This document shows, piece by piece, positions 27,154-36,131 of a stretch of 64,000 nucleotides of DNA. A program made the translations under genes and the position numbers. Origin of the DNA: Limnovirga sp038203525 (GTDB lineage Bacteria; Bacteroidota; Bacteroidia; Chitinophagales; Chitinophagaceae); assembly GCA_038203525.1 (NCBI GenBank), contig JBBRDW010000009.1, positions 1-64,000 of the forward strand, given 5' to 3'. Under the pieces are notes generated by a model. It saw nothing but the letters and a program-made list of their open reading frames with translations, did not search any database and was not told where the DNA came from. Within the stretch, counting starts at the first letter, position 1. The number at the start of each line of letters is the position of its first letter.

Positions 27154-27924
27154 TTAAAACTGAAGGTGCCTTACCGTTGCGCCATTATTAATCAGTTGTT
27201 TTAAAGAATCTATTCCAATTTTTAAATGTTTATCTACAAACTGTGAGGTAATTTTTTTATCACTTTTGTCTGTTTTTATGCCTTCCGGAATCATTGGCTG
27301 GTCACTTACCAGAAGCAATGCACCGGTTGGAATTTTATTGGCAAAACCCACCATAAAAATGGTTGCAGTTTCCATGTCAATGGCATAAGCCCTAATTTTT
27401 TGAAGGTATTCTTTAAAGATTTCATCATGCTCCCAAACGCGGCGGTTAGTGGTGTACACGGTACCCGTCCAGTAATCCACTTTATAATCGCGGATCGTAG
27501 TTGATATTGCTTTCTGTAACGCAAATGCAGGCAAAGCCGGCACCTCTGGAGGAAAATAATCATTCGAGGTTCCCTCACCCCTTATGGCTGCTATGGGTAA
27601 TATTAAATCGCCCAGTTTATTTCTTTTTTTAAGACCGCCGCATTTGCCCAAAAATAAAACAGCCTTTGGTTTTATAGCACTTAGTAAATCCATTACAGTT
27701 GCGGCTCCCGGGCTTCCCATTCCAAAATTAATGATGGTAATACCGTCTGCGGTTGCGCACTGAAATGGATTGCTTTCACCCATAACTTTTACTTTGTTCC
27801 ACTGGGCAAATTTGTACACATAATTATCAAAATTTGTAAGCAGTATGTACTTTCCAAAGTTCTTTAATTCCTCACCAGTGTAGCGGGGCAACCAGTTGTT
27901 TACTATTTCTTCTTTCGATTTCAT
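27154..27924 (-). CDS. amn: AMP nucleosidase (short Bacteroidota type)
   Basis: The protein is 256 residues with a nucleoside-phosphorylase fold. It shows FGMGSPGAATVMDLL, the LFLGKCGGLKKR phosphate-loop region, GEGTSNDYFPPEVPALP and the AIDMETATIFMVG base-specificity segment. This short form lacks the regulatory N-terminal domain of E. coli Amn and is widespread in Bacteroidota. It hydrolyses AMP to adenine and ribose 5-phosphate. It could instead act on another nucleotide, but the GTSNDY-ME-TAT pattern fits AMP nucleosidase. It is probably monocistronic and convergent with HPPD. Confidence 0.88.
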   Translation of the reverse strand: MKSKEEIVNNWLPRYTGEELKNFGKYILLTNFDNYVYKFAQWNKVKVMGESNPFQCATADGITIINFGMGSPGAATVMDLLSAIKPKAVLFLGKCGGLKKRNKLGDLILPIAAIRGEGTSNDYFPPEVPALPAFALQKAISTTIRDYKVDYWTGTVYTTNRRVWEHDEIFKEYLQKIRAYAIDMETATIFMVGFANKIPTGALLLVSDQPMIPEGIKTDKSDKKITSQFVDKHLKIGIDSLKQLINNGATVRHLQF

Positions 27925-28002
27925 AAGCCTTATTTTTTTACCAAGCCCCTAAATATGCTGCGATTATTTTTTACCAGACCTTAGCTATTTAATTAAACAT
28001 CC

Positions 28003-28021
28003 TTGCGTCGCACTCTTGTAC
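28003..28021 (+). repeat. Dispersed intergenic element (forward)
   Basis: Exact core TTGCGTCGCACTCTTGTAC, preceded by a T-rich tract and ACCAGACC at 27972. Confidence 0.9.
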
Positions 28022-28181
28022 TTCCGGCACTTTATTCGGCAACTCAGTTGCAGTCAGGCGGCGGATTTGCCTGGTTTTCTATTTATGTTTGTGGTCACTA
28101 AATTAATGCCATCTCCAGTAAAGTAAAAGCAACGAGTCTACATAAATTTCGTAAATATACAAAAAGCGTTTTTTGTGTTGG

Positions 28182-28189
28182 TACCTTTG
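28182..28189 (+). promoter_or_regulatory. -7 box (TACCTTTG) of the HsdR_N-like gene
   Basis: TACCTTTG lies 3 bp before the ATG at 28193, implying a leaderless or nearly leaderless transcript. No convincing -33 box at the expected distance was seen. Confidence 0.35.
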
Positions 28190-28192
28190 CGC

Positions 28193-28630
28193 ATGGCGCG
28201 AATTGTTTATCCATCATTTCCTTTTAAAATTAAAGAAGAGAAGAACGTTGAATTAATTTTCGATGAAGTGAGGAAAAGATGGGTGCGTCTTACACCAGAG
28301 GAATGGGTGCGACAGAACTTTATTCAGTATCTTTTAAAAACAAAAAATTATCCGGCTGCTGTGCTTGCAGTTGAAAAAGAAATAAGACTGGGCGATTTAA
28401 AAAAGCGCTGCGATGTAGTAGTATATAAAAAGGATAAGCCCTGGATGATTATAGAATGTAAAGAACAAGGAGTTGTGTTAAGTGATGCAACGATACAGCA
28501 GGTGCTGCGTTACAACATCACTTTAAATGTTAGCATACTCGTAATTACAAATGGTGAAAATACCCATGCCATTGATGTAAGAAAAAATCAAATTCAATTG
28601 CTTGATTTTCTGCCGGATTGGGATGAATGA
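28193..28630 (+). CDS. Standalone HsdR N-terminal-like (PD-(D/E)xK) domain protein
   Basis: The protein is 145 residues from ATG 28193 (MARIVYPSFPFKIKEEK). A GTG at 28175 would add six residues but overlaps the -7 box. The segment PEEWVRQNFIQYLL, then VEKEIRLG, KRCDVVVY and PWMIIECKE show the type I restriction HsdR_N_2 nuclease-like core, with D in RCDVV and E-x-K in IECKE. No helicase, specificity or methylase gene is adjacent, so this is a single-domain relative common in Bacteroidota. Its role is unknown; DNA cleavage is possible because the key residues are present. It lies alone between two dispersed elements. Confidence 0.85.
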   Translation: MARIVYPSFPFKIKEEKNVELIFDEVRKRWVRLTPEEWVRQNFIQYLLKTKNYPAAVLAVEKEIRLGDLKKRCDVVVYKKDKPWMIIECKEQGVVLSDATIQQVLRYNITLNVSILVITNGENTHAIDVRKNQIQLLDFLPDWDE

Positions 28631-28688
28631 TAAAATGTTTTACAAGTATTTTGGCTGTGGCTGTTGAAAGCTGAACCAACAACAAAAA

Positions 28689-28707
28689 GTACAAGTGTGC
28701 GACGCAA
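28689..28707 (-). repeat. Dispersed intergenic element (reverse)
   Basis: Core GTACAAGTGTGCGACGCAA followed by GGATG. Confidence 0.85.
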
Positions 28708-28874
28708 GGATGTTTAATTAATTGCTGCTGTTTGGCTAATAAAAGTAATATATGGCAATTATCTTTAAATATTTTCGAAACTTACGTTTGCATGTTTTGC
28801 CGCCAGACTATTTGCGGATATATTTACAACTCTTAAAAATTTCTTTTTAAAACAATCAAATCAAATTAACATCT

Positions 28875-31784
28875 ATGATTAAAAAAATCTACTCCGGAAA
28901 AATCCTGGTCTTCAGTTTTTTAGTGGCGATCATTTTCTCTTCGCAGCTGCATGCGCAAAATGTTGCCGCGACTAAAACGGCCAACGACTTTGTTTCACAA
29001 AACGCAGTAAAAATTGGCTTTTCTTCGAAGGATTTGAAGAATTACAGGGTTTCTGATACTTATATAGATAAGCTATCTGGCGCTACAATCGTTTACCTGC
29101 AGCAAACTTTTAAAGGTATTGATGTTTTTAACTCAATTCAAACAGCGGCGTTTAAAAATGGTAAGCTAATTTCAATTGCAGGCAAACGTATTGCCGATAT
29201 GGAAAATTTGGTAAATTCAAAAGACGGTCTTGCTTCCTTTACAGCGGCGCAGTCTGTTAAAGCAGCTGCTGAACATTTAAAAATTACCGCTCCCAGCTTG
29301 CCAGTGGCTCTAAAACAAATGAATGCTTTTAAAGAAGTAGAATTTAGCGATTTGGGCATATCATCTTCAAACATCAAATCAAAACTTATCTGGATTCAGG
29401 ACGATGTTACAGGTGCATTTTCTCTTAACTGGCAGGTTCAGTTGCAGCCCAAAGGCTTTTCTGATCTATGGTTGGTGAATGTGGATGCATTGAAAGGCGG
29501 AGTAGTAAGCAAAATAAACCTTAACATCGTTTGCGACTGGTCTAAACCTTATCGTCCTGGTGCTTTAAGAAGTGAAGTGGAAGCCCCTGCAGCCTTAGAC
29601 GACGCTGAAACCGCAGCAAGTATTACATCAGCGAAGTACAGAGTTATACGTTTTCCTGCTGAAAGTCCTATACATCCAGGTGGAACGTATGCTGTTGCGA
29701 GCAATCCATGGGAACTTGCCGGTCTTACCAACAATGCAACTACTCTAAAATGGAATGACAATGGTACAGTTACTTATGATAGTACCAGGGGTAATAATGT
29801 TCTTGCTCAGGAAGACGTGAACGGCAATAATGGTTTTGGTAAAGGCGTAAAATCAAAGACTGCAATTCCAAATCTTAGCTTTCTTGACAAGCCTGACTAT
29901 ACAAAGGATCCTGGGATTACAAAAAATAAAAATTTTGCGATAACCAATCTTTTCTATTGGAACAACATCGTTCACGATATCTCTTACCAGTATGGATTTG
30001 ATGAGGTGTCTGGAAACTTCCAATCAAATAATTTGAGCAGGGGCGGGGCAGGAAACGATTACGTACTGGCAGATGCCCAGGATGGTTCGGGTACCAACAA
30101 TGCAAATTTTTCTACACCAAATGATGGTTCAAGCCCACGCATGCAAATGTTTATTTTTGATGCGGTGCCTAATTTTACAGTAAACCAGCCAACCTCATTT
30201 TCAGGTTTAAAATCTGCTGTAGAGAGTGCATTCAGTACAAGCAATAAGCTGTCAGCAAAAGGACCTATTACGAACGATGTAATATTGTTCAACGATGATG
30301 CCTCAGGTACTACGCATGGAGCTTGCGCGGCTGCTTTTAACGCCAGTTCGCTTGTGGGTAAAATTGCTTTGATAGACAGAGGAACCTGCAATTTTACTGT
30401 AAAAGTGAAAAATGCGCAGCTTGCGGGTGCGATAGCTGCAATAGTTGTTGATAATGTACCGGGTGAATATCCCGTTGCAATGGGTGGCACAGATAACACG
30501 ATCACAATACCGGCGGTAATGGTTAGTTACGAAACTGGTGATACCATCAAGCAAAAAAGGGCTGCAAATATTACAGTGAATGTTACGATGAAAACCGGTG
30601 TTAAAATTGATGGTGATCTGGACAACGGTGTTATCGCGCACGAATATACGCATGGGATATCTAATAGATTAACGGGTGGTCCTTCTAACACTTCCTGTTT
30701 AATCAATGCAGAACAAATGGGCGAAGGCTGGAGCGATTATTTGGCATTAATGGTAACCAAAAAATGGTCCACTGCTACAGTCAACGACGGTTTGAATAAA
30801 ACCCCTATTGGTACCTATGTTGTTGGTCAAACACCATCAGGTTCAGGGATTCGTACGTATCCGTATTCAACAGATATTGCAGTTAACCCATGGACCTATG
30901 CTTCTCTGGCAACATCTGGTGGTGAAGTACACGTGATTGGTGAAATATGGTGTGCTGCTCTTTGGGAAATGACCTGGCAGATTATACAAACAGCGGGTAT
31001 TAACACAAATATTTACGATGCTGCCAGTTCAGGTGGTAATAATATTGCTCTAAAGCTTGTATTGGAGGGCATGAAATTACAGCCTTGTAAGCCCGGATTT
31101 TTAGATGGCAGAAATGGTATCTTAAAAGCAGATACAATAATTTATGGCGGTGCTAACAGTGCTGCTATCTGGAAAGCTTTTGCTAAAAGAGGTATGGGTA
31201 TTTTTGCTTCTCAGGGAAGTTCTAACAGTTATACGGATGGAGTAGCAGATTTTACCGAACCACCAACTGCAGCCAAATTTGCAAACGGTAACTTAAGTGC
31301 AAGTAAGCAAAATACCACCGCACTTTTACAATGGCAGAACCTAAAAGATATGAGCGGTAATAAATTTGTTGTGGAAAGAAGTTTAAATGGTACTAATTAC
31401 CAGGCAATAGGAACAGTTGTTTTAAAAGACAAAGCAGCTGCCAATACATTTGTGGATGCATCTCCGGCTACTGGTAACAACTACTATAGGCTTGTACAAA
31501 CGGCATCTGACGGAAGTGCAGTTTACTCAGCCGTACGTTCATTGAATTTTGCTGGAATACACGTTTCGCCTAATCCTGCTAAGGATGTGGTGAATGTAAC
31601 AGTTAGCGATAACAATAAGCTCTTAAAAGTGGTATTGTTAACTGCAGCAGGTAAAGAGATTGCTACGTACAATATGAACAGTGCTACATTAAAATTAAAC
31701 CTGCCACATGTTGCGCCAGGTATGTATCTTGTAAAAATTACAGGCGACAATATTTCCAGTACGCATAAGCTGATCATTCAATAG
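28875..31784 (+). CDS. M36 (fungalysin-like) metallopeptidase with PA domain and T9SS tail
   Basis: The protein is 969 residues. A signal peptide (about 1-27, ending LHAQ) is followed by an FTP-type propeptide (about 30-215) and the M36 catalytic domain. The zinc motif is IAHEYTHGISNRL near residue 589, and the third ligand lies in EQMGEGWSDY about 27 residues later. A protease-associated domain (about 460-580; LIDRGTCNFTVKV) is inserted before the HEYTH motif. A fibronectin-like region (about 820-900) and a T9SS type A tail (SPNPAKDVVNV, GMYLVKI, KLIIQ) end the chain. It is an extracellular protein-degrading enzyme activated by propeptide removal. It is transcribed alone, with a strong terminator. 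Confidence 0.95.
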   Translation: MIKKIYSGKILVFSFLVAIIFSSQLHAQNVAATKTANDFVSQNAVKIGFSSKDLKNYRVSDTYIDKLSGATIVYLQQTFKGIDVFNSIQTAAFKNGKLISIAGKRIADMENLVNSKDGLASFTAAQSVKAAAEHLKITAPSLPVALKQMNAFKEVEFSDLGISSSNIKSKLIWIQDDVTGAFSLNWQVQLQPKGFSDLWLVNVDALKGGVVSKINLNIVCDWSKPYRPGALRSEVEAPAALDDAETAASITSAKYRVIRFPAESPIHPGGTYAVASNPWELAGLTNNATTLKWNDNGTVTYDSTRGNNVLAQEDVNGNNGFGKGVKSKTAIPNLSFLDKPDYTKDPGITKNKNFAITNLFYWNNIVHDISYQYGFDEVSGNFQSNNLSRGGAGNDYVLADAQDGSGTNNANFSTPNDGSSPRMQMFIFDAVPNFTVNQPTSFSGLKSAVESAFSTSNKLSAKGPITNDVILFNDDASGTTHGACAAAFNASSLVGKIALIDRGTCNFTVKVKNAQLAGAIAAIVVDNVPGEYPVAMGGTDNTITIPAVMVSYETGDTIKQKRAANITVNVTMKTGVKIDGDLDNGVIAHEYTHGISNRLTGGPSNTSCLINAEQMGEGWSDYLALMVTKKWSTATVNDGLNKTPIGTYVVGQTPSGSGIRTYPYSTDIAVNPWTYASLATSGGEVHVIGEIWCAALWEMTWQIIQTAGINTNIYDAASSGGNNIALKLVLEGMKLQPCKPGFLDGRNGILKADTIIYGGANSAAIWKAFAKRGMGIFASQGSSNSYTDGVADFTEPPTAAKFANGNLSASKQNTTALLQWQNLKDMSGNKFVVERSLNGTNYQAIGTVVLKDKAAANTFVDASPATGNNYYRLVQTASDGSAVYSAVRSLNFAGIHVSPNPAKDVVNVTVSDNNKLLKVVLLTAAGKEIATYNMNSATLKLNLPHVAPGMYLVKITGDNISSTHKLIIQ

Positions 31785-31803
31785 AAATTGATTTTTTATT
31801 TTT

Positions 31804-31835
31804 AAGGCCTTGCAAACTTGCAAGGCCTTTTTTTG
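31804..31835 (+). terminator. Intrinsic terminator of the M36 peptidase gene
   Basis: The perfect 10-bp stem AAGGCCTTGC/GCAAGGCCTT with a 6-nt loop runs into T7. Confidence 0.92.
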
Positions 31836-31905
31836 TTTCGTACCTTTCTAAAAGCCCTCTAACAGGCAGTGTGGGTACTTTTTCTTAGCTCAATAAAGTA
31901 TAAAA

Positions 31906-31955
31906 GTACAAGAGTGCGACGCAAGGAACGATGCCATAAGCACTAAAGCCCGGCA
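31906..31955 (-). repeat. Dispersed intergenic element (reverse)
   Basis: Exact core GTACAAGAGTGCGACGCAA, then ACGATGCC and GCCCGGCA followed by an A-run. Confidence 0.9.
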
Positions 31956-32038
31956 TCTAAAAAACCTTAACTGAAAATTTTTATGTTTATCAATTATCTT
32001 CGGCTTTTATATTCAGAACATTTTTAAAATAACATTTG

Positions 32039-33166
32039 ATGAAAAAATTATTGCTTGTTTCAATTGCGTTTGGGGTATCTGTGGCACATGCGCAAAACCC
32101 TATTCAATATTTACTGGTAGGTACCTATACCACCAGCGGCAAAAGTGAGGGCATTTATGTGTACCGCTTTAATCCCAATAAAAATGAATCTACTTTAATG
32201 AGTATAGCCAAGGGCGTTGAAAACCCCAGTTATCTAGCTGTTTCAAAAGATCAGAAGTTCGTGTACGCCGTAAATGAGAATCATGGCGACAAGGGTGGGG
32301 AAGTAAGCGCTTTTGCACTCGATAAAACCAAAGGCGAATTAAAATTTATAAATAAGCAAACTACCGCAGGCGATGACCCATGTTACGTAACTGTTGACTC
32401 AACTGGAAAAAATGTGATGGTAACAAACTACAGCGGCGGTAATTTAAGCGTCTTTAAAACCAATGCAGATGGCTCTCTGCAGCCGCCAGTGCAAACTTTA
32501 ATGTATGAAGGTTACGGTGTAAATGTTACCCGGCAGGAAATGCCACACCCGCATAGTGCGGTGCTTTCGCCGGATGAAAAAAACCTGTTCGTCCCAAACC
32601 TAGGCAACGACCGTTTGTATCGTTATACATTTAAAGCAACCGATGCTGCAAATCCTCTAACCGCAATGGAGCCTGCCTATTACGAGCTTCCAGATAACAG
32701 CGGTCCACGACATTTTACCTTTCATCCAAATGGAAAATTTGCTTACCTCGTCAATGAATTATCCGGCAATATTGTAGTGTACGGATACAACAACGGAACG
32801 CTTACAGAAATACAAACTATTGTTTCTGACAACACAAATGTAAAAGGAGATAAAGGAAGTGCAGATATACATATTACGCCCGATGGCAGGTTCCTGTATA
32901 CCACTAACCGCGGCACAGCCAACGATATTGCCATGTATAAAATCTCCAGCGACGGAAAGCTTGCCGAGAATGGCCATCAGCCTGTGGGTATGCACCCGCG
33001 CAACTTTATGATTGACCCAACCGGCCGCTTTTTATTGGTTGCAAACCGCGACAGCAATAGTATTCAAATATTCATCATCAATAAAAATTTTGGCATCTTG
33101 CAGGATACAGGTATTAAGATAGATGTACCACAGCCCGTTTGTTTAAAAATGGTTCCGGTAAAATAA
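32039..33166 (+). CDS. Lactonase-family seven-bladed beta-propeller protein (Pgl-like), exported
   Basis: The protein is 375 residues from ATG 32039, with a signal peptide ending VAHAQ. Propeller blades show the repeated pattern of the lactonase family (PF10282): YLLVGTYT, PSYLAVSKDQKFVYAVNE, DDPCYVTVDSTGKNVMVTNY, PHPHSAVLSPDEKNLFVPNLG, GPRHFTFHPNGKFAYLVNE and MHPRNFMIDPTGRFLLVANR. Cytoplasmic relatives hydrolyse 6-phosphogluconolactone. The signal peptide makes a periplasmic sugar-lactone substrate more likely here, so pgl is not assigned. It is a single gene between dispersed elements, ending in a terminator with a 13-bp stem. Confidence 0.88.
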   Translation: MKKLLLVSIAFGVSVAHAQNPIQYLLVGTYTTSGKSEGIYVYRFNPNKNESTLMSIAKGVENPSYLAVSKDQKFVYAVNENHGDKGGEVSAFALDKTKGELKFINKQTTAGDDPCYVTVDSTGKNVMVTNYSGGNLSVFKTNADGSLQPPVQTLMYEGYGVNVTRQEMPHPHSAVLSPDEKNLFVPNLGNDRLYRYTFKATDAANPLTAMEPAYYELPDNSGPRHFTFHPNGKFAYLVNELSGNIVVYGYNNGTLTEIQTIVSDNTNVKGDKGSADIHITPDGRFLYTTNRGTANDIAMYKISSDGKLAENGHQPVGMHPRNFMIDPTGRFLLVANRDSNSIQIFIINKNFGILQDTGIKIDVPQPVCLKMVPVK

Positions 33167-33185
33167 ACCAGGGTTTTAGTTTCAG

Positions 33186-33236
33186 ATCTTCGTTAAAATA
33201 ACATTGAAGAATTTTGTTTTAACGAAGATTTTTTTT
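33186..33236 (+). terminator. Intrinsic terminator of the lactonase gene, fused to a dispersed element
   Basis: The perfect 13-bp stem ATCTTCGTTAAAA/TTTTAACGAAGAT is followed by T8. The next bases, GACCTGGCA, begin the repeat element. Confidence 0.9.
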
Positions 33237-33286
33237 GACCTGGCATTATTCAGCTATTAAGCTTTTCTTGCGTCGCACTCTTGTAC
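33237..33286 (+). repeat. Dispersed intergenic element (forward)
   Basis: GACCTGGCA, then exact core TTGCGTCGCACTCTTGTAC at 33268. Confidence 0.92.
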
Positions 33287-33379
33287 TGTAGTACCTTTAT
33301 GCAGCATTTAAACAGAGTTTCAGCAGATATAATGTTGCTTTGTACAAATAGTATCCTTTAATTAAAAACCTGTTCCAAT

Positions 33380-35923
33380 ATGAGAAAACTTTTTTGGGCT
33401 ACTAACTTTCTTATGGCTTTTACCTTTAGTGTTGCTGCACAACAAATGAAAAATATTTTCGATGCCGCCAAGCTTACAATTGTATGGCAGCCACTTTCCA
33501 ATAACAATGAAGGGTTAACCCAGTTAACCATTACCAATAAAACCAAACAGCTGCTTCCTGCCAAAGACTGGAGTATTTATTTTAATGCTTCAAGGGATTT
33601 CACAACTGATTCCTCAAAAAGCCATCTTACAATCAGTCATATAAATGGCGACCTTTTCCGCATAACGCCAACGGCAGCATTTAAAGGGCTAAAGCCAAAC
33701 CAATCATTGGTTTTCGATTTTATGAGCAGTTATCCGGTATTGAACTTTACAGACGGACCCGAAGGTTTTTATTACGTAGTGGGCAGTGAAACCAAAGGAG
33801 TTTCCATAAATAATTTCACCTCTCTTCCCTTTCCCGAAGAAGCAACCAAGGGCAATAAAATGGGTTTTCTAACCCCTGAAATTATTTATGAAAAAAATAA
33901 AAATATCATTGATATTCCGGTAGAAAAACTAAATAAAATATTTCCTTCGCCCGTCAGCTATTTAGAAACCGGCAGCACGTTTTTGCTAACGGCCACCACT
34001 TCAGTTCAAGCATCGTCAATGTTTGGCAATGAAGCACACTATCTCACCAAAAGGCTGCAGGAATTTGTGGGTACCAAAATACCAACTACCGTTTCGCCTT
34101 CAAATGATATAATAGAAATTAGGCAGAAACGGCTAAGCGGAGATGCCTATGAATTACATATTAGCAATAATAAAATTGAAATAGATGCAGGCAATTCTGC
34201 CGGTGCTTTTTATGGCATTCAGTCATTGTTTTCCTTAATACCTGCCGATGCGTGGGCAGGTGTACAAAAAAATATACCCATCGCCACTGTGGATGTAGAG
34301 GATGCTCCACGGTTTGGTTATAGGGCAATCATGCTGGATGTGGCCCGCAATTTTCAACCTAAACAGGAAATCCTAAAGCTCCTTGATGCAATGGCTTTAT
34401 ACAAGCTAAATGTGTTTCACCTTCACTTCAGCGACGATGAAGGCTGGCGCCTTGAAATACCGTCTCTTCCTGAATTAACTAAAGTGGGATCTGTACGCGG
34501 CCACACATTGGATAACAGGCAGTTTCTTCAGCCGTCTCACGGTTCCGGGCCAGACATTTCCAATGCACAGGGAAGCGGTTATTACAGCAAAAAGGATTTT
34601 ATTGATATATTAAAATATGCTACCGAACGCCATATAACCGTAATCCCTGAAATTGAAACACCCGGCCATGCACGGGCCGCCATTAAAGCAATGGATGCAC
34701 GTTACGAATCTTTTCTAAAAGCCGGTAACAAGGCCGAGGCGGAACGATTTTTACTCCGCGATTTAAAAGATGAATCTCATTATTCTTCAGTACAGTCATG
34801 GAACGATAATGTGATGGATGTTTCATTGCCGTCTGTCTACAGGTTTATTGAAACCGTGATAGGCGACCTTAAAAAAATGTATAGCGAAGCAGGTGCGCCG
34901 CTGGAAACAGTCCACATGGGGGGCGATGAAGTGCCTGCAGGAGTGTGGGAGCAATCACCAGCTTACCTGGCACTTAAAAAGAACAATAACATAGTAAAAA
35001 CGGCAGATGATTTGTGGTATTATTATTATGGCAGGGTAAATAAAATTCTTAAAGACCATGGTCTTTTTTTATCGGGGTGGGAAGAAACTGCGATGCGCAA
35101 AACAATGCTTGACAATCAAAAATATAGTGTTCCCAATCCAGATTTTGTTAATGAAAAATTTCAGGCAGATGTGTGGAACAATACCATTGGCGGTGGCAGC
35201 GAAGACCTTGCTTACAAACTTGCAAATGCTGGTTATAAAGTAGTGCTGAGTTGTGTAAGTAATAATTATTTTGACATGGCTTACTACAAAAATTTTGATG
35301 AACCGGGATATTACTGGGGCGGATATACCGATATAGACAAGCCTTACGACTTTATTCCTTTTGATTATTTTAAAAATGTAAAAGTTGGCAAAGACGGCAA
35401 CCCGGTTGATCCTTCAATTTTTATTGGCAAACAAAGGCTAACAGATTTTGGCAAAAGCAATATTGTTGGTATTAAGGGTTTGCTTTGGGAAGAAACAATT
35501 AAAAGCACGGGTCGCATGGAATACATGATGTTTCCAAAATTAATTGCATTGGCAGAACGTGCATGGGCCAAAGATCCGGACTGGACTACTGAAAAAGATG
35601 CTACAAAAGCAGCGGAACTTTACTGGCAGGCCATCAGCGGTTTTTTTAACGTAGTTGGTAAAAGAGAACTGCCCAGGCTAAATTATTATGCAGGTGGTTT
35701 TAACTACCGTATACCCGCCCCGGGCTTAATATCAGATAATGGGCAGGTAAAAATAAATATGCAGTTACCCGGTTTTACTTTACGCTACACCACAGACGGA
35801 ACTGAACCAACTACTGCCAGCCGGGCCTATACAGCGCCGTTTACAGCCAAAGGAACCATAAAAGTAAAAGCATTTAACAGTTTGGGGAGGAGCGGAAGTG
35901 TCGCTGTGGCAAAGATTCCCTGA
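33380..35923 (+). CDS. GH20 beta-N-acetylhexosaminidase, chitobiase-like multidomain
   Basis: The protein is 847 residues. A signal peptide of about 20 residues (MRKLFWATNFLMAFTF) is followed by a chitobiase-type N-terminal carbohydrate-binding domain (about 30-160; LTQLTITNKT, DWSIYFNASRDF), the GH20b domain and the TIM barrel (from about 315). The barrel carries HLHFSDDEGWRLEIP and the catalytic D-E in HMGGDEVPAGVW near residue 512. A C-terminal beta-sandwich with TLRYTTDGTEPTTASRAY closes the chain. It releases GlcNAc from chitobiose-type oligomers. The domain order differs from the 643-residue GH20 at 10145, so the two are not recent duplicates. It sits alone with no susC/susD partners. 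Confidence 0.95.
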   Translation: MRKLFWATNFLMAFTFSVAAQQMKNIFDAAKLTIVWQPLSNNNEGLTQLTITNKTKQLLPAKDWSIYFNASRDFTTDSSKSHLTISHINGDLFRITPTAAFKGLKPNQSLVFDFMSSYPVLNFTDGPEGFYYVVGSETKGVSINNFTSLPFPEEATKGNKMGFLTPEIIYEKNKNIIDIPVEKLNKIFPSPVSYLETGSTFLLTATTSVQASSMFGNEAHYLTKRLQEFVGTKIPTTVSPSNDIIEIRQKRLSGDAYELHISNNKIEIDAGNSAGAFYGIQSLFSLIPADAWAGVQKNIPIATVDVEDAPRFGYRAIMLDVARNFQPKQEILKLLDAMALYKLNVFHLHFSDDEGWRLEIPSLPELTKVGSVRGHTLDNRQFLQPSHGSGPDISNAQGSGYYSKKDFIDILKYATERHITVIPEIETPGHARAAIKAMDARYESFLKAGNKAEAERFLLRDLKDESHYSSVQSWNDNVMDVSLPSVYRFIETVIGDLKKMYSEAGAPLETVHMGGDEVPAGVWEQSPAYLALKKNNNIVKTADDLWYYYYGRVNKILKDHGLFLSGWEETAMRKTMLDNQKYSVPNPDFVNEKFQADVWNNTIGGGSEDLAYKLANAGYKVVLSCVSNNYFDMAYYKNFDEPGYYWGGYTDIDKPYDFIPFDYFKNVKVGKDGNPVDPSIFIGKQRLTDFGKSNIVGIKGLLWEETIKSTGRMEYMMFPKLIALAERAWAKDPDWTTEKDATKAAELYWQAISGFFNVVGKRELPRLNYYAGGFNYRIPAPGLISDNGQVKINMQLPGFTLRYTTDGTEPTTASRAYTAPFTAKGTIKVKAFNSLGRSGSVAVAKIP

Positions 35924-35953
35924 TGGGTTCAATTGCCGTGCATCATTGTTACA

Positions 35954-36028
35954 GTACAGGCTTGCGACCACCGCCGTTAGAGGGGCAAGCTGCAACGAAT
36001 GCCCAATAGCTGTAAGAACCCCTGGCTC
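35954..36028 (-). repeat. Dispersed element, insert-bearing subfamily (reverse)
   Basis: GTACAGGCTTGCGACC is followed by a GC-rich insert (CACCGCCGTTAGAGGGG) and CAAGCTGCAACGAATGCCC. The insert splits the TGCGACGCA palindrome. It ends CCTGGCTCA. Confidence 0.8.
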
Positions 36029-36047
36029 AAAATGTATTTTGTATTTT

Positions 36048-36055
36048 TAGATTTG
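36048..36055 (+). promoter_or_regulatory. -7 box (TAGATTTG) of the gliding-type surface protein gene
   Basis: TAGATTTG matches TAnnTTTG and lies about 75 bp before the preferred ATG. A -33 box at the expected distance is not obvious. Confidence 0.35.
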
Positions 36056-36131
36056 TGTGATTATAAAAATAAGTAATAGCATTGCAACGTTCTTGTGCAT
36101 TATTCGGTCTTTAAGTAGGCACACCATTACT

